From Typha latifolia (lineage: Eukaryota > Streptophyta > Magnoliopsida > Poales > Typhaceae): a stretch of 64,000 nucleotides of DNA. Position 1 is the first letter of the stretch; each line of letters starts with the position of its first letter. The position numbers and the translations under genes were made by a program. The stretch covers positions 8,988,850-9,052,849 of the forward strand of contig CM034113.1 in the NCBI GenBank assembly GCA_019914945.1, given 5' to 3'. The notes under the pieces are model-generated. The model was given only the letters and a program-made list of their open reading frames with translations, had not been told where the DNA came from and did not search any database. Below are positions 25,401-37,300 of the stretch, piece by piece.

Positions 25401-28081
25401 TAGTACTTAATGGCACAATGTATGTATTCACTGCATTTATATGTCTGATGAAAAAGCCAGGATACTGAAACTTGTTTTTAATGGTACACTATATGGTCAA
25501 TCAACATTAAGAATTTTATATATTAAATCAATCACTATCAATAATGAGATGTTTTCTTTTCTCTTTTGCTCAGTATCTGCAGACATGGCTCATGGTCTGC
25601 ACCCTAATTTTCCTGAGAAATACGAAGAGCACCACAGACCAGAGCTGCAAAAGGGGCTTGTCATTAAGCATAATGCTAATCAGCGCTATGCTACAAGTGC
25701 TGTAACAGCCTTTCTTTTCAAAGAAGTTGCAAATATCCATAATCTTCCAGTTCAGGTATTGCCGTGAGACTATATATGTTTATCATCGCTAGCTGAACTT
25801 TGTGAATCTCTCTTCATTATGTCATGTTTTTGTTTACCAACAATCGAGTTAGCTAAAATAAGTAGATATTCAGGTTCAGGAAAATGGTTACTCAGCATAT
25901 TCTATTATTATAAGATGGAAATAATTAACACTAATGTCATGTGCTTGATAAATATTGGGACAACTGCAACAATGCTATCCATTTGATGAGATCTGTACTC
26001 AAACTTTCATCAACCGTGTCCTTTGCATGTGACAAGTGTCAGTGTGCTTTGTATATACGTTTATCGTAAAGATGTAGATAGACAAGTAGATGGATGCTCA
26101 TTACAGTACATCTGAAAATTGTATTTAGCTTGTGCTGTAGATGACGTTTGATAACGAGCATAACATAAGAAAAATCTTTGCAGGAATTTGCTGTAAGAAA
26201 TGATATGGGGTGTGGTTCTACCATTGGCCCCATACTTGCTTCAGGTGTTGGTATACGGACCGTAGATTGTGGAATTCCTCAGCTCTCGATGCACAGGTTT
26301 GTTCATCTCAATCTGACCTCTTTGTTATGTTCATGCAATTAGGAAGAAAATGAATGAACTAAAGTCTTAAATATTGGAGATCGTTTTGTTTTAAAAGAAA
26401 CGTTTCGATGCTCTGTTGTATTCAGCTTCTGATATCCATTCATGTCAACCCCATCTTGTTCACAATATTCCAGCCTCTTCAAGCTGCAGTTAGTTTTCTG
26501 TTTTCTATTTTGTGTGTCTTCGATTAATTATGAGTCCGCAGTTTAATTATAGGCTGAAAAATGACTAAACAAATGTTAGTCATCTCCATTATATTTAGAC
26601 AACTAGGTGATCCCCTTTAAGAAACGGGCAACATGTCTAAATAAAACGAAGTAAAAAAATCTACTAAATACCAATTGAATTCAAGACTTCTCTAAACTAC
26701 AATAGTGAGCTACCTAACTTGTATGGTTTTTTTCTTTTTTTGAAATGGACCTAACTTAATTCGTAGCTAGTTTAGTCTTCTTTTTTTCAAAGATTGTAGC
26801 TAGTTTAGTAACCTTCTAGGGGAATAGATGCCCAACCCCAACTCAGTATAGTTTCAGCTGCAACGTAGTTATGTAGTCATGGGACTTTGGCAGGTTTTAA
26901 TTGGCTGTTAAGTCGGAGGGCAGCCGAATACAGGCAGCCACGCATAGGCTGGAGGAATTTAGTGCAACGCGGATTGTGGGGAATCCCCTCCGGATTTATC
27001 GGGTTCGGACTCGATATATTGGTTCCAGGTCAGGTCAGGTCAGGTCAGGTCAGGTCAGGTCAGGTCGAATCGGTGGTTGTTGGACTCCATTAGCACCGCA
27101 TCCGCCCTTACTTGAGTCGTCGTTGACTATCCGTCAATGCCGAATAGCAAGAAAAAAAAAAGAGCTCTTCTTTTCTTTTCTTTCTTTCTGAATTGAATGA
27201 TATAATCATTGCAAATGAGTTCAAGTAGACGTCTGACGGGACTTGTAACTCAAGTGCACATGACGTATTTTGGCTCATCGTCAAACGAGCGGGTACGAAA
27301 GGACTAATCTATCATGCCTCTCTTTGATGTAACGCTATTGTCTTACTTATATATTTTAGATACACATTGACCTCACGTCGAATCTCAGACATTTATCTTT
27401 GACTCATCATCCCTCTCTAGCCTTATTTCACGTATTATTATCATTTCTGGTAATTAGAACCCACAAAGGCTTTATTTTAATGAATTTGAGAAGGAGCCAA
27501 TTCTTTCCTAAGATGCAGATAGGCATATAGACCAATGTTAGGGATCAAAATTTCCTTGTCCTTATTATGTATGGGTGCTTACGCTTACCACTAATGTGTG
27601 ACCGGAAATCTCAGTCACCAGATCGAGGCAATATTATTTCAGACAAAGGACCTCCATCTGTCAAAGGGAATCCAACAATAATAACGTGAACGTAGCAGAG
27701 CTTACGTAAAAGATACTGTACTTAAATGTCTTTTTTTTTTCCTTTTAGTTGTATCAACCCGCTATCATTCTTTTGAGGTAGTTTCTTACTGTCCAATATT
27801 CCCTAAGAATATTGTTGCTTGTGATTTTAGGTATGCAAAGTTGATGGGTTCTTCTTTTAATCTATAATTTTGGTTATGTAAACTAGAAATTACTAATTAG
27901 CACAAGCGTGTTAATTTTCCTTCTCTTTGCCATTTCATCTCGTTAGACTTTTTATCTCGGTACTTAATGCAGCGTGCGGGAGATTTGCGGCAAAGAAGAC
28001 GTGGATATTGCTTACAAGCACTTCATGGCCTTCTTCAAAACGTTCTCAGATATCGATAAGAAGTTAAGCGTGGATTTTTAG
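22448..28081 (+). CDS. Aspartyl aminopeptidase, M18 family, with plastid-type transit peptide
   Basis: Ten exons: 22448-22627, 22731-22824, 22907-23042, 23872-24144, 24232-24382, 24534-24773, 25081-25213, 25574-25755, 26184-26296, 27973-28081, joining to 536 residues. The family removes N-terminal Asp or Glu from peptides as a large zinc-dependent oligomer. Residues 1 to about 55 are Ser/Arg/Pro-rich and look like a chloroplast transit peptide. Two-metal site: H150 in AHTDSP, D320 in GRLDNL, E358 in FDNEEVGS, D406 in SADMAH and H500 in PQLSMHS, with E357 as the likely catalytic base. All are intact. The last exon encodes [20 protein letters not shown] and ends after VDF. The last intron is about 1.68 kb and holds a (CAGGT)n array. 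Arabidopsis At5g60160 is the closest homologue I recall. Confidence 0.95.
27026..27065. repeat. (CAGGT)8 pentanucleotide array inside the last aminopeptidase intron
   Basis: Eight perfect CAGGT units within intron 9 (26297-27972) of the aspartyl aminopeptidase gene. Each unit is the core of a splice junction (CAG/GT), so the array offers eight possible donor or acceptor sites about 900 bases before the true last exon. Confidence 0.95.
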
Positions 28082-28329
28082 GTTACCTCACATTCCTTTT
28101 ACTCCCTCTCTTAAATGTTTTTTTTATTTTTATTTTTGGAGTTAATTGCTAATTTGATAAGATAATGTAATCAATACATTAGCCAGTAAGAACAATTCAG
28201 GTTCCAATTAGATTTGACAGGAAGATTATATATTATCTATAAAGCTGCCCGTAAGGCCAAAGTGATCAGATTACATATATCTTAAAGATATACCCAAAAG
28301 CATCCAAAAGGACCTCCAACATGTCCCTG

Positions 28330-28563
28330 TTAGTTCATGGGCTTGCTGCCATTAGGGCTTTTATTTGCTGTTGGCGGGGAGGCATTCAGATCAGGGATGG
28401 GAGTGGCGTTGGGAGCTGCATTGGATTTTGCCAGTCTCTGCTTCAGCTCAGACAAGAGGGCTTGGTTCTCCTGGTTGAGAAGTTGTGCTTTCTTCCTAAG
28501 CCTCTCGTTCTCCTTCAGTATGTAGCAGTTCTGCAAGTACAACTTGGAGTTGAGCCTATCCAT
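28330..28563 (-). CDS. LITTLE ZIPPER protein (ZPR3/4-like)
   Basis: Small protein of 77 residues from the ATG at 28563. Residues 3-41 (RLNSKLYLQNCYILKENERL, then RKKAQLLNQENQALLSELK) match the signature of LITTLE ZIPPER proteins. Leucine-zipper positions L8, I15, L22, L29 and L36 are spaced by seven. Known members pair through the zipper with class III HD-ZIP transcription factors (REVOLUTA, PHABULOSA) and block DNA binding, limiting meristem and leaf-polarity signals in the nucleus. The C-terminal half here is a Pro/Asn/Ser-rich tail, somewhat longer than in Arabidopsis ZPR3. Immediately upstream, TTTGTTTGCAG/GATATT at 28586 looks like an acceptor, so the leader is split by an intron and the promoter lies near 29.3 kb. 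It is convergent with the aminopeptidase gene, whose stop is 250 bases away. Confidence 0.93.
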   Translation of the reverse strand: MDRLNSKLYLQNCYILKENERLRKKAQLLNQENQALLSELKQRLAKSNAAPNATPIPDLNASPPTANKSPNGSKPMN

Positions 28564-29314
28564 GACTTGTTCCGAACAATAATATCCTGCAAACAAACAC
28601 CAAAAAGAGGCAGGAGCTTATTAGGACTAAGTATATCTCTGTGCGACTCTGAGAGTTGTGCCCATGTAACAACGCAAGTTTTGCACAAGAATGAAAAGGG
28701 AGAAGCAAAGTGCACTACAACCTAAGAAAAGCCAAAAGGAACAAAAAGCAACAGCATTGAGAGACCCACAACCCCTCCCAAAACCTGCATAACTGAACCT
28801 TCTAAAGCAAAAGAAGAGCCCAAAAGGCTTTGGGCTCCGTGCCATTGCACACCATCCATGAAAGAGGTGGATCAAAGGAACTAAATATTGGGGGGGAAGG
28901 AAAAGGAAACAAAAAAAAAAAGGAACAGAGTAGCAAGGCCCTACACAGAAGAAAAATAAGTGGTTCTTTTGAATACCAAATTCTGTATATGCCTGCCCAC
29001 CAATACGTAATACAGAGAGAGAGAGAGAAACCAAAAGGGAAAAATGAATCCTGCATCAGTCATGCTAAAATAAGAAAAGCATAACAAGTACCACCAACCC
29101 TCAGTTCCTCACCAAGAAGGAAGAATCCTAGACAATAAGATAAGCATCCAAAGTGATCACCTTTTGGGTGGCTGGCCTTCAAAGTTGTGAAAGATAAAGA
29201 TGATACTAGGATGAGAGGACTTGAGGTAGCTAGCTAGAAAGAAGGAAAGAAAGAAAGAAAGAGACTTGTATCTTTGTAGTTTGAGATGGGCTTTTGGCTG
29301 GTGGGGTGTGGGCA

Positions 29315-29322
29315 TATTTATA
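29315..29322 (-). promoter_or_regulatory. Probable TATA box of the LITTLE ZIPPER gene
   Basis: TATAAATA on the minus strand, followed (in gene direction) by a pyrimidine/purine-rich leader with TCTA and GAAA repeats and then the inferred leader intron ending at 28587. Position is inferred; no transcript data. Confidence 0.4.
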
Positions 29323-29636
29323 GTGCTCAAGATGAGAGAAAGTCCATCTCTCTCTATCTATCTATCTATCTCGTGTCTACTGCCACAGAAATCATGCATG
29401 TATGTATGTAAGCAAGCAAGCAAAGGAAGGAGGCGGCCGGTAGGGGGCGAGAGTTTAATGTTAGCAAATGATGAGGTTGGAACTTGAAAAGAGGTGGGGG
29501 TGGAGGTTGGCGTCACGTGATGATGAGTCACCGGGAGGAAGGGGTTGGGGGGGTATTTCGGGAATTCCAGTACCCCTTCCAAATTATGATGAGTTCGGTC
29601 GGCCCAAGATTCGCAATGATGGCCTTTACGGGCCTT

Positions 29637-29767
29637 TTGCCCCCTTCCCCCTCCCTTCCCCTTCTCCTTCCACTCCCATCATCACCCCTCATCGATGCTC
29701 TTTTGGTTTTTTCCCATTATTACTACCTCTAATTATTATCCCTCCCCCTCCCCTTCCCCCCCCCCCG
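29637..29767 (-). promoter_or_regulatory. C-rich tract upstream of the LITTLE ZIPPER gene, G-quadruplex capable on the minus strand
   Basis: Plus strand 29637-29670 and 29740-29767 consist almost entirely of C runs broken by T. On the gene strand the second block has four or more runs of three to eleven G with short loops, which fits the G-quadruplex consensus. It is 320-450 bases upstream of the inferred TATA box. Confidence 0.5.
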
Positions 29768-30628
29768 TCTCATTTAATTTCACCCCCTTTCTATTCCATT
29801 CCATTTTCTCTCTACTCTCTCAGTTTAAATCTCGATCCAGTTTGGAGATCCAAATCCAACCATAGATCGATCGAGCTGGAGCATGGAGGGCAAAGCCCTC
29901 ATTTTCTCACAGTTTGGTATGACTCCAAAATGACTCAACTGCCCTTTGGGCTCGGGTGTGGTTTACTCCTCCTCCTCCTCCTGGGCTCTCATGGGCCTCG
30001 TTGGTTAAGTATAACCGTTTCCGGGACTAATGAGGCTTCTCATGGAATTGTGCTAAATGGACTTTTCTATTGGGCCAGGTGGCGCAGGGGTGGTGCTTAA
30101 CGTGAGCATCGCCATTGGAAATGGCGGTTTTGCCCTTGGGTATTATGGTTGGGGGGCAGAAACCTCGTGGGGGCCGGGCCGTCTCGCCTCGCCTCGTTGG
30201 TGCCTGATGAAAGACACTTGGCTTTCCTTAATTCCATCGTTGGTCGCTATTACTATTATCTATTCTAAATGTTTTTTTCTTCCTTTTTTTGTGACATCTT
30301 TTTGTTGCTACGCATGCTAAAATTAGCACTCATGTTGAAGTTGTTAGTAAAAAAGTGGAAAAATATATGTAGCTTTAGAATCACAAGCTCGGGAGCTGCA
30401 TTTGATCTACTGCAAGATAAATTAGTTTAAAGAAGTGGGAATTATAATAAAGTTCTAAGGCTCGGGGATTAGGCGCAATAAATCCTCTACAATCTACTTG
30501 GGGATAGAGTCTCAATGATGGTGCCAGCCATTAAATTATTTTCTTTGTTCTTCCTCCATTTGAGACCAGTACCCCTAAGTGCTACACTTGGGCAATCGAA
30601 GAAATTCATAATAACATGAGAGTTTCAC

Positions 30629-30710
<82 letters not shown>
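30629..30710. repeat. Compound (AT)n(AG)n microsatellite
   Basis: About 24 bases of AT repeat running directly into about 58 bases of AG repeat. Confidence 0.95.
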
Positions 30711-30714
<4 letters not shown>

Positions 30715-30737
30715 GAAGTCCAGGATTTACGCCCTGG

Positions 30738-31129
30738 CCACATGCAACTCTGGATGTCTTCATGACCTGAAGAAAAGATTGTGAAGGTATCCATCATTCT
30801 CTCTCTCTCTCCTCTGGATCTTTGTTTGCATGGCTCCAAGAACAAAAGAATGAGCGAGCATTCAAGTGCCCCAATTGATAACTGGTCATCCTTTTGGTGT
30901 TCCTCCTTCCACCTCATTATCATTACGGCAGCTTCTTTGAAGGGCGTCTTGGTATTTTTCATCATCACGATAGACTTTTACCTTCCCTTCTGCTCCTATG
31001 CTTCCAATGTTTTTTATGTGGGCATAGATTTGGCACTAGATTTAAGGATGGAATGGCTCATTCTAGGATGCATGGAAGATTACGCTGGTTCTTAAGATTT
31101 GCGTATATAATGTTAAGAGGTCAGCATGC
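30738..31129. repeat. Copy 1 of a duplicated intergenic segment
   Basis: Aligns along its whole length with 31767-32191 in the same orientation. Shared landmarks, in order: CACATGCAA, CTCCTCTGGATCTTTG, GCATGGCTCCAAGAACAAAA, TTGGTGTTCCTCCTTCCACC, GGATGGAATGGCTCATTCTA and GAGGTCAGCATG. On the minus strand the two copies can both be read as MMMKNTK.PF but diverge afterwards. No known element recognised. Confidence 0.8.
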
Positions 31130-31766
31130 TGAGCCCTCTTTACTCTCTGGCAATCTATGCAGTATGTTGTTACTCCAATAATCGAATTTGCTATCTATAT
31201 TTATATCACGAATATCTCGTTCACGAGTTGCTCTCGCCACATCCCCATCACGACGTCCTTAAGATCAAAGAATGGAAGATGTCAACGGATACAACGATCA
31301 TTGCTCAAGGTGAACTCACAAAATATAGATGACTCCTTTTTCACTGCTCATCGAAGAACACACCCAAAAAAAAAAAAATCAGAAACACATTTAGGATAAT
31401 TTTTTTTAAAAACAAGGTATCTCCGAGCCAAATAGGTACGTAGTATTCTCATGGAAAATAATAATGTTTTCGACCGCAGGTCTAAAAGATTCACCCTTTA
31501 GGTACAACCCATTGCAACTTCGGCACTCTTATTCCAATATTTTATTAGAATTTCCTGAAGAAAAATGAAACAATTACTGACAGCAGTGAAGAAAACAAAT
31601 TTTTACTTAGAATTCTCCAAAGTATTAGAATATATTTTTGAACCGTTTAAATTTTTAGAGTAGCTAGTAAATTATCATGATGCAGAGGTCGTTCGAATTC
31701 GATGCCATTTAAGAAATAAAACCTCAATTCATTTGAGTCTTGCTTTCCCCGGCAGAGGCAAGACTT

Positions 31767-32191
31767 TCACATGCAAGTCTGGTTATGTTTATGACCAGAA
31801 GATAGGATTGTGCAGGTATTCATCATTCTTGATGTCTCTAGATCTCCTCTGGATCTTTGCTTGCATGGCTCCAAGAACAAAAGAATGAGTAAGCATTCAA
31901 GTGCCCTGCCCCCACTCCATAACTAGTCAAATTCTTTTGGTGTTCCTCCTTCCACCTCAATTATGGCAGCTTCTTAGAAGGGCATCTTGGTATTTTTCAT
32001 CATCATGATGGCCTTCCAATTTGGGCATGGACATGGCACTACATCAATAAGGATGGAATGGCTCATTCTATCTAAGTATGATCTTGGGGATGACCGGAGG
32101 GGACGAAGGAAGCTGAGCCCTCTGTAGATTACTGCTGCATGCTGACTCCTACCTAAGATTTGCATATGTAAGTTAGCTAGAGGTCAGCATG
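31767..32191. repeat. Copy 2 of a duplicated intergenic segment
   Basis: Second copy of the block at 30738-31129, offset by about 1.03 kb, with small insertions and a deletion in the GGCAGCTTCTT region. The minus-strand frame of copy 1 is interrupted here by a stop just after MMMKNTKMPF. Confidence 0.8.
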
Positions 32192-32199
32192 TGATATAC

Positions 32200-34384
32200 T
32201 ATTTAGTTTTGGGTAAGGGAACTCATTGCAGGAGAAGACTTTGGAATGGGGAATGTAATCTTTGCTCACAGGGGTAGGATTGCATTTGCTCAGAGTTGTT
32301 GCAGGTGCCATTGAGTTCTTCACATCACTAAATGCCTTCCTTCACATGCCCACCCCTACTCATCATGCATGCTCACCCATGCTGCATGCTTTGCCATACC
32401 AACTATGGTTGCTTTTGATTAATTTTGGCATTGCAGACCAGCCTGGTTAATTCTCAATGGTGGTTTGAGTCTGGACCAGTATGATCCCTTCCTTTGTGCA
32501 CTTATCTCATGGAAAGACACTAGTAATACTACACACATGGGATCTCTCTGGAAACAAAAGAATGTCTATTGAAACAACAAGCCCAAGTGAAACCAAGACA
32601 TAGCAAATGTATAATGAAAGAGAACCATATTAGAATGTGATTAAAGGTTCATATATTAGAGAAGGGGAGAGAGTTGTTTTCTTGATTACTTACTGAGCTA
32701 CGACTCGGTCAGCTTCTAGACAGCAAATCCAAGCCTTTTGCTTGCTTAATGGGCCCGGCCCATTTGATTCCGCACGCTATAGTGAAGTCGGCAGGAAATA
32801 TCACGTCCTTTTCTAGATACGGCAATATCGGGTGTGTCGCGACCGTATCCCACGGACGAAGGTCTCGGCGATTGTACTTCCATCGGTGGCTTCCTAAAGC
32901 CAAGCCGGTATATTCTTCCTTTGCCACAGAAGAAGAAGTCGGCAGAACAAGAATTTGTTTTAAAAAAAAAAAAAATTAACGGAATCTTCAAATAAACTCC
33001 GAAAAGATGCCAACTTGAAGCTGACTCGTAGAAATTGTGGTTACCGTCAGGGTATCTATTTAATATTGTTTGTATAAGTAATATTCAAGTATCCATCTAG
33101 TATTTATGGATTAAAATTGATGCCTGATAGGTGACTGCTGACTTCTGAGAGTTATTCATGTAGATATGGCCAAGATTAAATTATCTGTGTCATAAAGATC
33201 GAAGAATTTAGGACTTGGGAGTACCTCTCATGTTTTTAATGTTCGAGCTTGTGTTAGCTATCACTGTCACTGTCAATTGTTGTAGTCCTCTCTACTTTTC
33301 TACTAAATTCATCAAGTATTTGGACAAGATACCTCAACTACTCGACCATCCATCAAAATAGCTTATCATTAGTAGAGAATACTTTACGATAGGATCTGAA
33401 AGTCCAAGAGAGAATTGGATATGGTCCGAAGGATATATAATATCCATTGCATAGGATCGATTTACGTGGCCTAAACTAAACTGACGAAGTTATAACTTGC
33501 AATTTTCCAAACAGGGTTAGAATATCAAAGTTAATTTTTCTGATAAGTGGGTAATGCGGATAAAATGATACCTCCCTAATGGATCCATCGATAAGAATTA
33601 ATAAGAACCCAACAACTTAATCTTATCCCACTAGGGAAAATTATTAATACGTAAACTTCATTGTCAGAAAGATGCCGCGATATTAATTTTATCGGACAAT
33701 GTAATGTTTCATGCCATGTGACGTCAACTTAACATTGACCGAATAAATACTATAAATAAATATATAATATATAACAGTTGAGCACAATGTTATGATGCAT
33801 CCAAACTTTGCTGTTCGCATGTTACAGCTGATCCACTAGTAGCCACTGGACGGTTAATTGGTTAAAATGGCTCGTTGGGACCCATCGTGCTCACGTGTCG
33901 CATAGATCAATATAATACGGACGGTCGCATACGTAAGCTGTTCGCTAAGAGGCACTGGCGTAATCGGGTCCGTTGATTGAGTTGATCTCCAAGCACGCGA
34001 AGAACGCGACAGCCACGCGCGCAACCAGGTTCCGCCACATGCCGGAGAAGGCCCAGCACGGGCCTCTTACTGGTCATCTCTCCCAGCCTGTCTCTAAGGA
34101 AATTTTCAAATAAACCCTTATACTGTTTAGTTTAATTTTTGGAAAATACGAACATTGCAGGGTTTGAATCACGAATAAAAAGATAATATAGGGTTTAGGT
34201 TGACATTTTTCTCCTTTTCCTTCCTTGTAGTATAAAGGATAAAGGAGGCGGGGGTACAGGGCCCACAAATTATATCTCTCCTAGCTCTCAACAACCTACC
34301 AAGGAAACGAACAAAAGAGATTAGAGAGACAGAGAACCGTTGCTTATAGTGTCTCCATTTCGCTTATCTCCTTCTCTCTCAGCA
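32200..34384. other. Intergenic and promoter region of the MFS transporter, no gene seen
   Basis: AT-rich spacer. A short relatively GC-rich stretch with overlapping open frames on both strands lies at 32700-32960 but shows no family signature. The immediate upstream region of the transporter (34270-34384) is rich in AGAGAG/CTCTCT and has no clear TATA box. Confidence 0.55.
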
Positions 34385-37300
34385 ATGGAGATCGGAGAGA
34401 TTAGGGTTTTGAGGCCTATGGTGCATCTATTGGTCTCTCTATGCATCCACTGGATCGCGGAGGAGATGACAGTGTCGGTGTTGGTGGACGTCACCACCAG
34501 AGCTCTCTGCCCCGGCGAGAAGTCTTGCCCCGAAGCCATCTACCTCACCGGTCTTCAACAAACGGTCTCATCTCTCTCTCTCTCTCTCTAGAATCCTTAG
34601 ATGCATTTTTTTTACTAGATTCGATGTTATATTCCGATTCGAAGTTGCAAAATTTGATATGTGATTTGAGCTCTGTTAGCCAGGTGTTAGGAATCCTCCT
34701 TTTGATGAGATAATCTCTAGAATTTTCAATCGACCTGTACCTTTATTTCCTTGTAGTATTTATTGTTTGGGGAATTAATTGTGTTGATATCATCGTAGGT
34801 GGTCGGAATATTTAAAATGTTGGTGCTTCCCATATTGGGGCAGCTTGCAGATGAGTGCGGGCGGAAACCTTTGCTTCTCCTCACTCTATCAACGTCTATA
34901 GTTCCATTTTGTATGGTTCTCAAATTTTTGTATCAAGTGAGATCTTTTGATTATTATTTCGGATTTTATATGTTTCTGCTTGTTCTGATGTTTCTCCTTG
35001 ATGATGTGTCTTTAGTTGTGCTTGCTTGGAATGAGTCGAGGACTGCTGTATACGTATACCTTATCCTTCGCACAATTTCGTATATCCTAAGTCAAGGAAG
35101 CATATTTTGCATATCGGTTGCTTATGCGGTAAAAGATTCATTAAAATTCAATCTGCTACTTTTTGTTGAAAATTTTACTACATTCTAGTTCCTAATTCAT
35201 AATAATTGTTACAATTTTGCTTTGTCAAACATATTGTTTAGATAACCTACATCTTAGGTTCCATAAAATAAGTGCACTGCAAAGGCAATAGATTTTTTAA
35301 CTTTGATATTTAGTTAATTAGTTGCTTACTGCTGACATATATCCATTTATTATTGTCTCAGCATAGGTTGCACTAGTTGTAAGTTACAAGTGATTTGCAT
35401 TGGCTCGATATTCATCACCAATGTCTATAGGGTAGATAACCAGTTCTAAAATGTTGTAAACTCTTCTGGAGCCTTATTAGCATGATGATTTAATGTATTC
35501 TGAAATGAATTGCAGTGGGTAATATCGTTATATTTATTTTCTACTAAACATGAGGCTGCACGGTCGTTGTGCAATGCTGTTTTGTATTCCTGTTTATTTT
35601 TCTTGAGCTAACTTAGATCAGCTCCTTTCCTGTTATCATTCTTTTCTTAGAGTCTAATTATTGTGAAAAGTTAAAAATAAATAAATAAATATAGCACTTA
35701 GATCAGCTCTGGTATTGAAACTGGTTTGTCTTTACTTGGTCGCTGTATAACTGGTAAACAAAGTGCTTCATTTAGATCTGACTTTCTAATGATATCTTGC
35801 ACTCGTTCAAAACTTCAGATCTTTCTTTCTTAATTAGGCAGATGTAGTGGAACCCCACAAGAGAGCTGTTGCATTTGGATTCATAACTGGACTTTTTTCT
35901 GCCTCTCATGTTCTGGGAAATGTCTTGGCTCGTTTTCTTCCTGAAGGGTGGATTTTTGAGGCATGTTATGTCAAGTTCCTATTTGAGTTTCCTTATCAAT
36001 GACCCAGTCGCCTGCTATTTTTTGTTACTCTAATAATTTGTGCTGTATACTCAGGTGTCAATAACTTTACTGGTCTGTTCTGTTCTCTACTTGAAAATAT
36101 TTCTGGTTGAGACAGTTAGCGAAGCTCCCTCGCCACATCCCTATGTATCATATTCATCCTTTGTTCGAAGGGCCTTACAGGAACGTTGGAACTCCATGAA
36201 GGATAATATACATGTTGTCACTAATAGGTATCTTTTGTCATGTGATATATGGATAAAGTGTACTTGTAGCTAAGCCATTTTTATGCATGCGCACAACAAT
36301 TTCAAAAAGTGTGTAATCAAGTATTCTTGCTTTGGTCAAGGAAATAGTTGTATGAACATGAATTTGCATGAGCATTCCACACATTTCTGTATGTGTAGTA
36401 CAGAAACAGAATTTCTTAACAGTGCCTAGATACTTTAAGGGGTCCATATATATAGGTTTGCACTTTCTGAGCAAGTGTTGGACATGTATCACATTGAAAT
36501 TGTATTATCTTACTTCCTAACCTTTCTCTTATTTTCAGTGAAACTCTTAAAGGCATCTCACTTGTTTCCTTCTTTTATGAGTTGGGAATGTCTGGCATCA
36601 GCGGTGTTTTGCTGGTAATTTTTTCATCTCTTCTTTTCTAGATTTTTTTTTAATCCATTTCATTTGTTTCCTTCTGATATGTATTGTCATTGGCTCATCT
36701 AATGTTCTGCAAATATTATATTTCGTTTTTGTGATTCACATGATCTTTTATAACATAGAATTGGCCTACAACTTTCTCTGCAGTACTATCTGAAGTCAGT
36801 ATTTGGTTTCAACAAAAATCAGTTCTCTGAGATTCTAATGGTGGTCGGCGTTGGCTCTATCTTTTCTCAGGTTCTAAGACCTACTAATTCCCTAAGTTCT
36901 ATTAATTGGCACAGTGAAGTTCTTACTGAAAGATGCATAATAGTTGAGTTTAGTTGGCTAAAACCGAATGCAGTTCAACCGGTATAATATCAAGTGATTG
37001 ATTTTTTTTTTCAATTGCAGATTTTGGTGCTTCCTCTTATCAATCCATTTACTGGAGAAAGGGGTGTATTATGCATTGCAGTAATTGCAGCAATTGCTTA
37101 TGTAGGTTTTATACGAGGACTTGTCAGTTTTCCAGGACCTTCTTTGTTGTTTTCCTACATTTAATCCAAAAGTGAACATTATGATATTCTTTTTCACAGG
37201 CTCTGCTTTATGGTCTGGCATGGGCTCGTTGGGTATGTATTCATGCTCCAATTACTAACATATTCTTGCTTTCCTGACAACCCTATAACAATTACTAGCT

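Noticed and set aside
30905..30950. Possible miR167 target-mimic site: ATCATTACGGCAGCTTC pairs with miR167 positions 2-10 and 14-18 around a 3-base loop
   Set aside because: The loop is a symmetrical mismatch, pairing ends early at the 3' side, and the second copy of this block has lost the site. Chance similarity is more likely.
31680..31710. tRNA T-arm-like GTCGTTCGAATTCGATGCC
   Set aside because: No acceptor stem, D arm or anticodon arm can be folded around it.
32709..32991. Overlapping open frames on both strands in a GC-richer patch
   Set aside because: Frames on both strands are equally open and none has recognisable motifs, so chance openness is likely.
34911..35015. Continuous open frame reading through the second intron of the MFS gene
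   Set aside because: Splicing at 34910/35016 gives the expected family sequence IVPF followed by VLAWNES. The extra hydrophobic stretch is absent from homologues.
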